Of a stretch of 62,811 nucleotides of DNA, positions 31,667 through 40,216 are shown in pieces. Below the pieces are notes generated by a model. The model made no database searches. It was given only the letters and a program-made list of their open reading frames with translations, and was not told the DNA's origin. Positions within the stretch are counted from its first letter, which is position 1. Each line of letters begins with the position of its first letter. Source of the stretch: Streptomyces hilarionis (GTDB taxonomy: Bacteria; Actinomycetota; Actinomycetes; Streptomycetales; Streptomycetaceae); NCBI RefSeq assembly GCF_024539675.1, contig NZ_JAHHIT010000059.1, positions 1 through 62,811 on the forward strand, read 5' to 3'. A program made the position numbers and the translations under genes.

Positions 31667-34600
31667 CGCGGACTCCGTCCCTCGGCCGCAGCCGATAGCG
31701 CTCGGTGAGCCGGGTGAGCGTGTCGTTGAGACGGTCCACGTCCTTGTCGGAGTTGAGTGCGGTCAGCTGCACCCGGAACCCGACGCGGTCGCGCGGTACG
31801 AGGGGATAGGCCGCGAGGGTCACGTAGATGCCGTTGTCCCACAGGAACCCGCCGACCGCGTCCAGGTCGTCGGCGTCGGCCAGGGGGATCTCGATGATCG
31901 GCAGCCGGTCCGTGTTGAGCGTGCCGACCCCGAGCCCCTCGAGGTGGTCGAGGACCCGCACCGTCTTGCGGTACAGGTCGGCCCGGATCCCGTCCCCGCG
32001 GCGGTCGTTGACGTCGAGACCGGCCAGCGCGGTGGCGAGGGAGGCCGTGGGCGAGGGGCCCGAGTACAGGTACGGCCCCGCCGCGGTCTTGAGGCGGTCC
32101 TTGAGCGAGGTGGGCAGGGCGAGGAAGGCCAGCAGCGAGGAGTACGCCTTGGAGAACCCGCCGACGAGCACGATCCCCTCGTACGACTCGCCGGTGTGCC
32201 GCACGACGCTGTTGCCCCGGTCCCCGTACGGACACGACTCGTGCGGACCGCGCTCCCCGATGACGCCGAATCCGTGCGCGTCGTCGACGTACATCAGGGC
32301 GTTGCGCGGCCTGCACACCTCGGCCAGCCGCGGCAGGTCGGGGATGTTCCCGCTCATGCTGTTCACGCCGTCCAGACAGACGAGCCGGGGCAGACCGGCC
32401 GGCACCGTGTCGAGCATGGCCGCGAGCTCGTCGGGGCGTCCGGCGTGGAAGCGGCGCAGCGTCGCACCCTGCCCACGGGCCCCCACGCATCCGTCGAACA
32501 CGGTCCGATGCGCCGTGGCCTCGACGAAGACATGCCCCTGACCGGCGAGGACGGGGATCACCGAGGCGTGGATCAGGGTCGCCGTGGGGAGCAGCAGCGC
32601 GTCCGGTGCGCCGAGCAGGTCGGCCAGGCGCTCCTCGATGTCGGGATACAGACGGGGGCTGCCGATCAGCCGGGACCAGCTGGGGTGGGTGCCCCAGCGG
32701 CGCACGGCAGGCTCGATGGACTGGATGATCTCGGGATCGCAGTCGAAGCCGAGGTAGTTGCAGGAGGCGAAGTCGACCAGCCAGTGGTCGCCGCTGCGGA
32801 TGTGCCGGCCGCGGACCTCGTCGAGGACGGCGTCGCTCATGGGGCTGGTCTGCCGCAGGTGCTCCAGGTCGCGCCAGCGTCGGGAGCGCCGGGCGCCGTC
32901 GCTCTGCCCGCCGCCGGGCGCGCCGTCACCGCGTGCCCCGTCGGGGTGCGCGCCGTCTCCGTGCGCGCCGTCACCGTGGGGGTCCTCGCGCGGCGCGTCG
33001 CCGTGCCGGCGGCCGGTCCGCGCCCCGTCGGGCGGGCCGGAGCCGTTGTCGTGCGGGGCGGCCGAATCCGGCTGCGATGGTTCCATTCCGTCCCTCGTTT
33101 CCGCCGTCGTGGCGGCGAACCGGAGCGGGGTGCGAACCCCGTCGCGCTGTCGCAGCAGGAACTCGCCCTGCTGCACCGTCATGGGCCGGGCGAAGAGGAA
33201 GCCCTGTCCGAACCGGCAACCCATACCGGCCAGGAGTTCCCGCTGTACTTGATCCTCTATCCCTTCGGCGATCACCTGGATGCCCAGGGTGTCGGCGAGC
33301 CCGACGATCCCCTCGACGAGCGCCACTTGTCGGGTGTCCAGCGCGATGTCGTCGATGAAGGTCTTGTCGATCTTCAGGACGTCGACGGGGAAGTCCCGCA
33401 GATAGCGCAGCGATGAGTAGCCGGTGCCGAAGTCGTCGACCGCGATGTGCACGCCGAGGTCCTTGAGCGAGTACAGCATCGCCTGGATCTGGGCGTCCCG
33501 GCGCATGAGCACGGTCTCGGTGAGCTCCAGCTGGAGCGAGCCCGGGGCGAGTCCGGGGGTCTCCAGCGCCCTGCGCACCTCGTCCAGGAACCCGTTGTCG
33601 CGGAACTGGCGCGGGGAGACGTTCACGCTGAGGTACGGCGGCTCCGCCCCGTCGGCCGCCCGCTGGAGTGCGGCGACGTCCGCGGCCGCGTGCGACAGGA
33701 CCCACGCGCCCAGGGGCGTGATGTGCCCCGTCTCCTCGGCCAGGGCGATGAACTGCTCCGGGGGGACCGGGTCGTGGTGCGGATGCGACCAGCGGGCCAG
33801 GGCCTCGAAGCCGACGACCTCGCCGGCGGTGATGTCCACGACGGGCTGGTAGCGCAGGCTGAACTCGGACCGCGCGACCGCGCTCTCGAGACGGGCCTGG
33901 AGGTCGTGCCGTTCCACCATCCGCACCCGAAGCCGGGGGAGGAACCGGCGCCACTGCCGCTTGCCCGCCGCCTTCGCGGCGTAGAGGGCCAGGTCGGCGT
34001 GGCCGAGCAGCTCCTCCGCGTCGGTGCTGTCCCGGGCGGTGGCCACGCCGACGCTCGCGGACACGCTCACCGAGCCCTCGCGCAGGCTGAACGACCGGCT
34101 GAGCGCCTGGATCACCTGGGCCGCCAGCAGCTCGGCGTCCAGCGGCTTCTCGGCGTCCTCCATCAGCACCGCGAACTCGTCGCCGCCGAGACGGGCCGCG
34201 GTGTCCGTGCGGCGCAGCGCTCCCGAGAGCCGCTCGGCGACCGCGGTGAGCAGATGGTCGCCGGTGGAGTGCCCCATCGTGTCGTTGACGATCTTGAAGT
34301 CGTCGAGGTCGATGAAGAGCAGGCAGGTGAGGGTCGTCCCGCGGCGGCTGCGCAGCAGGGCGCGCTCGATCCGTTCGAGGAGCAGGGTGCGGTTGGGCAG
34401 TCCGGTCAGCGGATCGTGGAAGGCCCGCTCGGTCAGCTCGTGTTCGAGCCGGCGTTGCTCGGTCACGTCCCGCAGGGTGATGACCAGCCCGGACACGGTG
34501 GGGTCCGCGCGCAGGTCGCTGCACCGGACCTCGACCTCGATGTGGTGGCCGTCGCGCAGCACCCACCAGTGGTCGTGGGCCTCGGGCGACCCGCCGTCGC

Positions 34601-36227
34601 GGAGGGCGGCGAGGGTCTTGAGGACTCGTGCCCGTTCGCCGGCGTCCACCAGGTCGGGCAGCGGCGCGCCCGCGAGTTCCCGGTGGCCGAAGACGGCACG
34701 GGCGGAGGGGCTCGCGTACCGGACGGTGTCGTCGTCCTCGACGATGAGGATGACGTCCGAGGCGTTGCGCACCAGCGTGCGGAAGTAGGCCTCGCTCTCC
34801 TTGCGGATGATCTCCTGGCGCAGTGCGATGCGGGCCACGGCCAGACCGGCGTGCGAGGCGAGGATCTCCAGCGAACTCGCCATCTCGCGGAGCTGCTGTT
34901 CGGGGCCCGCCGCCATCAGCACGCCCGGCAGCGGCACCTTCTCGGTCGGTTCGTCCGGCGCGATCATGGGGCACACCAGGGTGCTGGGCAGCTCGCCGAG
35001 CCGGCCCGCGATGTCCGTCCCCAGTTCCGTCGTGGGCACCAGGTGGGTGCGGCGGGTCGCGAGCCTGTTGGCGTAGTCGGCCGGCAGGACGAGACACCGG
35101 TGCGCGATCCTGGGCCCGAACAGCGTGCTCACCGTGGCGTCGCAGGCGCGCTCCACGTCCCGGATCCTCGCCGCCGCGACGAGAGAGGTGGCGGCGGTGC
35201 GCAGCGCCAGTTCGCGGGCCACGGCGCTGCGGTGGGCCACCACCATCCCGGAGAGCCGCAGGAGCACCAGCAGGAAGAGGGCCGCGGAGAAGACCGCGAT
35301 CACGGCGGCGTCCTGGGTGTCCCCGCGTTGCCCCTCGTACAGCAGGATCGCGGGCGCCACCAGGGTGGCCGCGGCCAGGGCGATCAGCCGGCGGCGGGTG
35401 GGCCGCAGGGACTCGCGTCGCACCACGGGCCGGGTCAGCTCCACCATCGAGGGGTGCAGTCCCGCGAGCCCCCATGCCGTGTAGAAGACGATCCAGCCGA
35501 AGTCGAGCAGCGTGCCGGTCTGCCACAGTTCGTTGAGCTGGAGGATCCCGTAGGCGATGTCGAAGGTGAGCAGCGTCGCCGTTCCCAGCACCAGGAGCCG
35601 GAGGGCCGGGATGCGGCCGGAGCCGGGACTGGACACGAGCAGGCGGGTCAGCATCGCGAGGACGAGCACGTCGCCGATGGGGTAGGCGATGCTGATGGCC
35701 CGCTGCTGCCACGTCATCCCCGGTTCGTGGGTGAGCGGCTGGACCAGGAAGATCCAGACGGGCAGCGCCAGACCCAGGGCGAAGATCAGGGCGTCGAGCA
35801 GGCCCGGCAGGTCGTGGCCCGGCCAGCGGTAGTGCACCAGCCCGTAGAGGCCGGCGGCGAACAGCGGGTAGCAGGCGAGGTAGCAGGCGTCCGCGGCGGA
35901 CGGGAACGGGTTGTTGACGCCGAAGTAGGACTCCAGGACGTTGTACGAGGTGTCGCCCGCGGCGAAGGCCAGCAGCCCGGCGGCCAGCAGCAGCCACGGC
36001 CAGCGGTGGGCGGGGCGGTTGACGACGATGCCCGTGACCATGGCCGTGACGCCGCCGAGTCCGATGACGGCCCACAGCGGGGTCCGGGTCGGGGGGACGG
36101 CCATGTAGACGACGGTGATGGCCGCGACCAGGATGCCGTACACGCCGAGGCGCCGTGGCCGCGGCAGGACGCCGGTGAGGCGTGATGCCCGCAGCAAGCC
36201 GAACCGCCTCCCTATGTCGGACGGCAC
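31650..36227 (-). CDS. Multi-TM PAS-GGDEF-EAL protein fused to an alpha-oxoamine synthase-like PLP enzyme
   Basis: One open frame of 1525 residues (from GTG 36227) has these parts in order. Residues about 20-300 hold eight to ten hydrophobic helices, then a GAF-like region, and a PAS domain lies near 480-590. A full GGDEF domain follows (ARLGGDEFAVLMED, G681; I-site RRTD intact), then a full EAL domain (E808 in GFEALARWSHP, DDFGTGYSSL, KIDKTFIDD, AEGIE). A His/Gly/Asp/Ala repeat linker (about 1060-1105) leads to a complete fold-type I PLP enzyme: DFASCNYLGFD, YVDDAHGFGV (D1316, H1318) and the Schiff-base Lys K1360 in GGFSKAYSS. The last part resembles AONS/KBL/CqsA enzymes, which condense acyl-CoA with an amino acid. 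Both c-di-GMP modules look catalytic. ATG 33086 inside the linker has its own GAGGGA site and could also give a free 478-residue PLP enzyme. Confidence 0.82.
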   Translation of the reverse strand: MPSDIGRRFGLLRASRLTGVLPRPRRLGVYGILVAAITVVYMAVPPTRTPLWAVIGLGGVTAMVTGIVVNRPAHRWPWLLLAAGLLAFAAGDTSYNVLESYFGVNNPFPSAADACYLACYPLFAAGLYGLVHYRWPGHDLPGLLDALIFALGLALPVWIFLVQPLTHEPGMTWQQRAISIAYPIGDVLVLAMLTRLLVSSPGSGRIPALRLLVLGTATLLTFDIAYGILQLNELWQTGTLLDFGWIVFYTAWGLAGLHPSMVELTRPVVRRESLRPTRRRLIALAAATLVAPAILLYEGQRGDTQDAAVIAVFSAALFLLVLLRLSGMVVAHRSAVARELALRTAATSLVAAARIRDVERACDATVSTLFGPRIAHRCLVLPADYANRLATRRTHLVPTTELGTDIAGRLGELPSTLVCPMIAPDEPTEKVPLPGVLMAAGPEQQLREMASSLEILASHAGLAVARIALRQEIIRKESEAYFRTLVRNASDVILIVEDDDTVRYASPSARAVFGHRELAGAPLPDLVDAGERARVLKTLAALRDGGSPEAHDHWWVLRDGHHIEVEVRCSDLRADPTVSGLVITLRDVTEQRRLEHELTERAFHDPLTGLPNRTLLLERIERALLRSRRGTTLTCLLFIDLDDFKIVNDTMGHSTGDHLLTAVAERLSGALRRTDTAARLGGDEFAVLMEDAEKPLDAELLAAQVIQALSRSFSLREGSVSVSASVGVATARDSTDAEELLGHADLALYAAKAAGKRQWRRFLPRLRVRMVERHDLQARLESAVARSEFSLRYQPVVDITAGEVVGFEALARWSHPHHDPVPPEQFIALAEETGHITPLGAWVLSHAAADVAALQRAADGAEPPYLSVNVSPRQFRDNGFLDEVRRALETPGLAPGSLQLELTETVLMRRDAQIQAMLYSLKDLGVHIAVDDFGTGYSSLRYLRDFPVDVLKIDKTFIDDIALDTRQVALVEGIVGLADTLGIQVIAEGIEDQVQRELLAGMGCRFGQGFLFARPMTVQQGEFLLRQRDGVRTPLRFAATTAETRDGMEPSQPDSAAPHDNGSGPPDGARTGRRHGDAPREDPHGDGAHGDGAHPDGARGDGAPGGGQSDGARRSRRWRDLEHLRQTSPMSDAVLDEVRGRHIRSGDHWLVDFASCNYLGFDCDPEIIQSIEPAVRRWGTHPSWSRLIGSPRLYPDIEERLADLLGAPDALLLPTATLIHASVIPVLAGQGHVFVEATAHRTVFDGCVGARGQGATLRRFHAGRPDELAAMLDTVPAGLPRLVCLDGVNSMSGNIPDLPRLAEVCRPRNALMYVDDAHGFGVIGERGPHESCPYGDRGNSVVRHTGESYEGIVLVGGFSKAYSSLLAFLALPTSLKDRLKTAAGPYLYSGPSPTASLATALAGLDVNDRRGDGIRADLYRKTVRVLDHLEGLGVGTLNTDRLPIIEIPLADADDLDAVGGFLWDNGIYVTLAAYPLVPRDRVGFRVQLTALNSDKDVDRLNDTLTRLTERYRLRPRDGVRDGGPQ
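32919..32976. repeat. 15-bp repeats coding the inter-domain linker
   Basis: Near-identical 15-nt units (for example GTGCGCGCCGTCACC and GTGCGCGCCGTCTCC on the plus strand) encode repeated G-D-G-A-H/R/P pentapeptides between the EAL and PLP domains. Such repeats can expand or contract by slippage without breaking frame. Confidence 0.7.
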
Positions 36228-36339
36228 AGGAACCTGACGGGGGACGGCAGGGGCCGTCCGGCGCGTTCCGGGGCTTTGCCGATCGTAGGCACGGGGGGTG
36301 GGCCGGTGCATCTTCAGCCGTTCGGGCGACGTCGTGTGC

Positions 36340-36396
36340 GGCGTCCCGCGTCCCGGCGTCCCGCGTCCCTTCCGCTGGCGTCCCGGCGTCCCGCGT
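36340..36396. repeat. Short tandem repeat GGCGTCCCGCGTCCC
   Basis: GGCGTCCCGCGTCCC occurs at 36340-36354 and 36355-36369. After a 7-nt gap come GGCGTCCC (36377-36384) and GGCGTCCCGCGT (36385-36396). It fills most of the gap between the TetR stop (36448) and the start of the fusion gene (36227), in its upstream leader. Confidence 0.7.
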
Positions 36397-36447
36397 GGGG
36401 CCTCTCGCCGCCCGGTGTCCCGCCGGGCAGGTGTCCCTGTGCCGGGC

Positions 36448-37197
36448 TCAGTCCGTCGCGAAGCCGTCCAGCAGGGCGTCCAGACCTGCTTCCAGGCCCT
36501 GGGGGCCGCCCGGCTCGGCGAGCGTCGCGGCGATCTCGCGGAGCCGTGGCAGCTCGTGGGGCGGCATCCGGTGCAGTCCCAGACGGAAGGCGGGGTCCTC
36601 CTCCTCGGGGTTGTCGACCATGGCGCGCAGCTCCACCGAGATGTAGCCGAGGACCCAGCCGGTGAAGGCGTGGAAGACCGCCGCGGTGCGGTCCGGGCCG
36701 AGCCCCGCGTCCCGGAGCAGCACGAGGACGCGCTCGTGTTCCCTCAGCACGGCGAGGGGCCTCCTGGCGAGTGGGACGGCGAGCATGCGGGTGGTCAGCA
36801 GCGGCACGGCCTGGGGATGGGCCATGCAGACCTCGTACGTCGACCGGGCGATGCGGTGGAGTTGGCCGCGCCACGCGGCCGGGTCCGGCGGGGCGGAGTC
36901 CTCCCGGGGGGAACCGGCGGACAGCCGCTCCTCCAGTTCGAGGTAGAGGGCCTCCACCAGCCCGTCCAGCAGGGCGTCCTTGCCCTCCGCGTAGCGGTAC
37001 AGCGCCATCGCCTCGACGCCGAGCCGGGCGCCGAGCCGGCGCATGCTGAGCGCGGAGAGACCCTCCTCGTCCACCAGCCCCAGTGCGGCGGCGAGCACGC
37101 GTTCGCGGCTCAGGCGGCCGTAATGGCCCCGGTCGCTCGCGCGCCGCGCCGGTGCGGCGCCCTCGCTGTCCTTGCTCCGCGCACGTTCCTTGGCCAT
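36448..37197 (-). CDS. TetR-family regulator
   Basis: The 249-residue protein has a basic N-terminal extension and the HTH in RLSRERVLAAALGLVDEEGL, SMRRLGARLGVEAMALYRYA and EGKDALLDGLVEALY. The C-terminal domain (RIARSTYEVCMAHPQAVPLL, HAFTGWVLGYISVELRAMVD) matches the TetR_C class found in TetR proteins with large pockets. It lies between the c-di-GMP fusion gene (same strand, 220 bp downstream) and the exopolysaccharide locus (divergent, 157 bp). The first shared 19-bp element (37274-37292) is in that divergent gap, so this regulator is one candidate for its reader. Confidence 0.9.
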   Translation of the reverse strand: MAKERARSKDSEGAAPARRASDRGHYGRLSRERVLAAALGLVDEEGLSALSMRRLGARLGVEAMALYRYAEGKDALLDGLVEALYLELEERLSAGSPREDSAPPDPAAWRGQLHRIARSTYEVCMAHPQAVPLLTTRMLAVPLARRPLAVLREHERVLVLLRDAGLGPDRTAAVFHAFTGWVLGYISVELRAMVDNPEEEDPAFRLGLHRMPPHELPRLREIAATLAEPGGPQGLEAGLDALLDGFATD

Positions 37198-37239
37198 GCC
37201 TGCCTCCGTACGGCCCGCCCACCCGAGATCCTGCTCGTG

Positions 37240-37292
37240 TTGACTCTATGCATGCACGGGGGCAAGGTGTATGTATACGTCGTAAATGTACG
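37240..37292 (+). promoter_or_regulatory. EPS-locus promoter with shared element, copy A
   Basis: TTGACT (37240-37245) is followed 34 bp from its first base by TATACGTCGTAAATGTACG (37274-37292). The first 13 bases form a near-palindrome around T (TATACG/CGTAAA). The same TTGAC-to-element distance recurs at copy D. It lies 62 bp before the start of the aminotransferase/dehydratase gene. Confidence 0.7.
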
Positions 37293-37354
37293 CCATTCGG
37301 ACGCATGTGACGTCGCCATTCTTCCCCAGCGGAGCCGGCATCGGGGAGCAGGAG

Positions 37355-40216
37355 ATGACAGTCGAACGGACGCGGCCCCGCGAGTCGCCCGGGGAACCGG
37401 CCGGGCAGGCCCTGAACGGCAGCTCCCACCACCGCGCAGGCCCGGGCGGGCCCGCCGATCAGCACCAGGACGCCGGCCCGCGCGGGCACGAGCAGCCCCA
37501 CCCCGGCTCCGACCGGGGCGGACACGCGGCGGAACGGGACATCCCGTTCGCCGCGACACGTATCAGCCGGGAGGCCCGCGCCGCCGTCCAGCGTGTCCTC
37601 GCCTCGGGCTGGGTGACCACCGGACACGAGACCGAGGCCTTCGAGCAGGAGTTCGCGGCCCACGTCGAAGCCGGGCTCGCGGTCGGCGTCAGCTCCTGCA
37701 CGGCCGCCCTGGAGCTGTCCCTGCGCGGCCTCGGCCTGCCGCCCGGCGGCAGGGTCCTGCTGCCGGCCGTCACGTTCTGCGGCGTCGCCCAGGCCGTCCT
37801 GCACGCGGGGCTGCGGCCCGTCCTGGTCGACGTCGACCCGCGCACCGCCATGGCCGACCCGGACACCGTCGCCCGCGCGGCCAGAGCGTGCGGATGTCCC
37901 CACGCGATGACGGTCCTCCACTACGCGGGAGCCCCCGCCCCCGTGGCGGCCCTGGCCGAGGCCGCGCAGCTCCCGCTCACCCACGTGATCGAGGACGCCG
38001 CGCACGCGCTGGGCACCACGGTGGGCGACCGGCCCGTGGGCAGCCTGTCCCGCGCCACCTGCTTCAGCTTCTACGCCACCAAGAACCTGCCCATCGGCGA
38101 GGGCGGGATGGTCACCACGGACGACCCGGAGCTCGCCGAACGGATCCGCCGGGCCCGGCTGCACGGGATGTCCGCCGACGCCTGGCGACGCAACATGCCG
38201 GGCGGCAGCTGGCGGTACACCGTCGAGGGCCCGGGCCTGAAGGCCAACATGACCGACGTCCAGGCCGCCGTCGGGCGCGCCCAGCTGCGCCACCTCGACG
38301 ACTGGCAGCAGCGCCGCCACGACATCGTCCGGCGCTACACGGCGGCCCTGGAAGGCGTGCCCGGCATCGAGCCCCTGGACGTCCCGACCCCCGGCCGCCA
38401 CGCCTGCCACCTCTACGCCGTGCGGGTGACGCCCGAGTACGGCAGGAGCCGGGACGAGCTGAGCGAACTGCTCGCCGAACGTGGCATCGGCACCTCGGTC
38501 CACTTCATCCCGCTGCACCACATGCCCTACTTCCGCGACACCGCGACCGTCCCGCCCGGCGGCCTGCCGGGAGCCGACGCGCTCTTCCCCCAGCTGCTGT
38601 CCCTGCCCCTGCACCTCGAACTCGCCGACAGCGCCGTCGACCGCGTCTGCGACGAACTGGCCCGCCTCGCCCCGAAGCCGCGGACCCCGCTGCCGCCACC
38701 GCCCGCACCCGCGCCCGCCGCCGTGCCCCCCGATCCGCCCCGGCCCACCGGTCTGCGCACGCTCGTGGTCGGCGCGGGGGAGGCGGGACGGGCGCTCGCC
38801 CGCGATCTGGCGCGGACCCCCCAGTTCGGGCTCTACCCCGTCGGCTTCCTCGACGACGACCCGGACAAGCGCCGCGCCGCCGTGATCGGCGAACTGCCCG
38901 TCCTCGGCGAGGTGGACGGCGTGCGCGAGACCGTGCTCGCGCACGGGATCGAAGCGGTGGTCGTGGCCATCCCCGGTCTGGGGCGCGAGCGGTTCCGCCA
39001 GGTCGTGGGCGCGGCCGAGGCCACGGGCGCCAGCGTCCGCTACCTTCCCTCCTTCATCGCCGCCCTGCGCCGCGACGTCGTCGGCAGCGACATGCGGGCC
39101 CTGAACGTCCACCAGCTGATCGGCCGCACCGAGATGCACGTGGTGAGCCCCGGGGCCCGGTCCACGGTCGCCGGCAGACGCGTCCTGGTGACCGGCGCCG
39201 GCGGCTCCATCGGCAGCGAACTGTGCCACCAGGTGCGCGCCTTCGGCCCCAGCCGGCTCTTCCTCCTCGACCACGACGAGTCCAACCTCCACCGGCTCCA
39301 GCTGGAGCTGTACGGCGACGCGCTGCTCAGCGACGACATCGTCATCTCCGACATCCGGGACCGGCCCAGAATCGACCAGGTCTTCCGCGAACTGCGCCCC
39401 GAGATCGTCTTCCACGCGGCCGCGCACAAACATCTCCCGCTCCTGGAACGCCACCCCTGCGAGGGCGTGAAGTCGAACGTGCGCGGCACCGAGAACGTGG
39501 TCCGGGCCGCGGCCGCCGCCGGAACCGAACGCTTCGTCCTGATCTCCACGGACAAGGCGGCCGACCCCGTGTCCGTGCTCGGCGCGACCAAGCGACTGGC
39601 CGAACTCATCGTGCGCGACGCCCAGCACACCGCCCCCGAGGGAAGCGTCTACACCGCCGTCCGCTTCGGCAACGTGCTGGGCAGCCGGGGGTCCTTGCTG
39701 TCCGTCGTCGCCGAACAACTGGGCTCGGGAGCCCCGGTGACCGTCACCCACCCCGACGTCACCCGGTTCTTCATGACGGTCGAGGAGGCGGTCGGGCTCG
39801 TCCTGGAGGCGGCGCGCATGGCCGAGGGCGGCGAGGTGTACGTGCTGGACATGAGCGGCCCGGTCCGCATCGTCGACCTGGTCCGCCGCTTCGCCCGCTC
39901 CCTCAACGTGCCGGACGTGGACATCCGCTTCACCGGCCTGCGGCCGGGCGAGAAGCTCAACGAGACGCTGTTCTCCGCCCACGAGGACCGGACGCACACC
40001 GCCCATCCGCGGATCCTCGCCGCGACCTCCCGCGCCCCGGGCGAGAACCCGTTCGCGCTCGCCGCGGGACTGCCCGACCTGTACGCCGCGACCGAGCGCA
40101 ACGACACCGGCGCGGTACGCCGGATGCTGGCCGGGCTCTTCCCCGGCTTCCCCGAATCCGCGTCGGGACGGCAGGCGCCCGCCGTCATGGCCGACCCCTA
40201 CCCGGACGACTTCTGA
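37355..40216 (+). CDS. Fused aminotransferase-NDP-sugar 4,6-dehydratase (PglE-PglF-like)
   Basis: The 953-residue bifunctional protein has a low-complexity start. Residues about 60-435 are a DegT/DnrJ/EryC1/StrS aminotransferase: ASGWVTTGHETEAFEQEFAA, HVIEDAAHALGTT, PLP-binding Lys243 in SFYATKNLPIGEGG. A Pro-rich hinge and a CapD-type Rossmann domain (LRTLVVGAGEAGRALARDLA, GFLDDDPDKR) lead to the SDR dehydratase (LVTGAGGSIGSELCHQ from G614, catalytic T732-D733-K734 in ISTDKAADPVSVLGATK). CapD/PglF proteins normally begin with four TM helices, and here the aminotransferase replaces them. The pair should make UDP-4-amino-4,6-dideoxy-HexNAc from UDP-GlcNAc. ATG 37355 follows GGGGAGCAGGAG. Confidence 0.88.
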   Translation: MTVERTRPRESPGEPAGQALNGSSHHRAGPGGPADQHQDAGPRGHEQPHPGSDRGGHAAERDIPFAATRISREARAAVQRVLASGWVTTGHETEAFEQEFAAHVEAGLAVGVSSCTAALELSLRGLGLPPGGRVLLPAVTFCGVAQAVLHAGLRPVLVDVDPRTAMADPDTVARAARACGCPHAMTVLHYAGAPAPVAALAEAAQLPLTHVIEDAAHALGTTVGDRPVGSLSRATCFSFYATKNLPIGEGGMVTTDDPELAERIRRARLHGMSADAWRRNMPGGSWRYTVEGPGLKANMTDVQAAVGRAQLRHLDDWQQRRHDIVRRYTAALEGVPGIEPLDVPTPGRHACHLYAVRVTPEYGRSRDELSELLAERGIGTSVHFIPLHHMPYFRDTATVPPGGLPGADALFPQLLSLPLHLELADSAVDRVCDELARLAPKPRTPLPPPPAPAPAAVPPDPPRPTGLRTLVVGAGEAGRALARDLARTPQFGLYPVGFLDDDPDKRRAAVIGELPVLGEVDGVRETVLAHGIEAVVVAIPGLGRERFRQVVGAAEATGASVRYLPSFIAALRRDVVGSDMRALNVHQLIGRTEMHVVSPGARSTVAGRRVLVTGAGGSIGSELCHQVRAFGPSRLFLLDHDESNLHRLQLELYGDALLSDDIVISDIRDRPRIDQVFRELRPEIVFHAAAHKHLPLLERHPCEGVKSNVRGTENVVRAAAAAGTERFVLISTDKAADPVSVLGATKRLAELIVRDAQHTAPEGSVYTAVRFGNVLGSRGSLLSVVAEQLGSGAPVTVTHPDVTRFFMTVEEAVGLVLEAARMAEGGEVYVLDMSGPVRIVDLVRRFARSLNVPDVDIRFTGLRPGEKLNETLFSAHEDRTHTAHPRILAATSRAPGENPFALAAGLPDLYAATERNDTGAVRRMLAGLFPGFPESASGRQAPAVMADPYPDDF

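Noticed and set aside
31650..33200. Fusion as an assembly or sequencing error
   Set aside because: The frame stays open through a linker with normal coding bias and in-phase 15-bp repeats, so no frameshift is needed to explain it. A point error in a former stop codon cannot be excluded without resequencing, so I keep this as the main caveat.
36228..36311. Upstream ATG at 36311 as start of the GGDEF-EAL fusion
   Set aside because: It has no ribosome site and would add a basic, low-complexity extension. GTG 36227 has AGG at acceptable spacing and begins just before the conserved region. The choice remains tentative.
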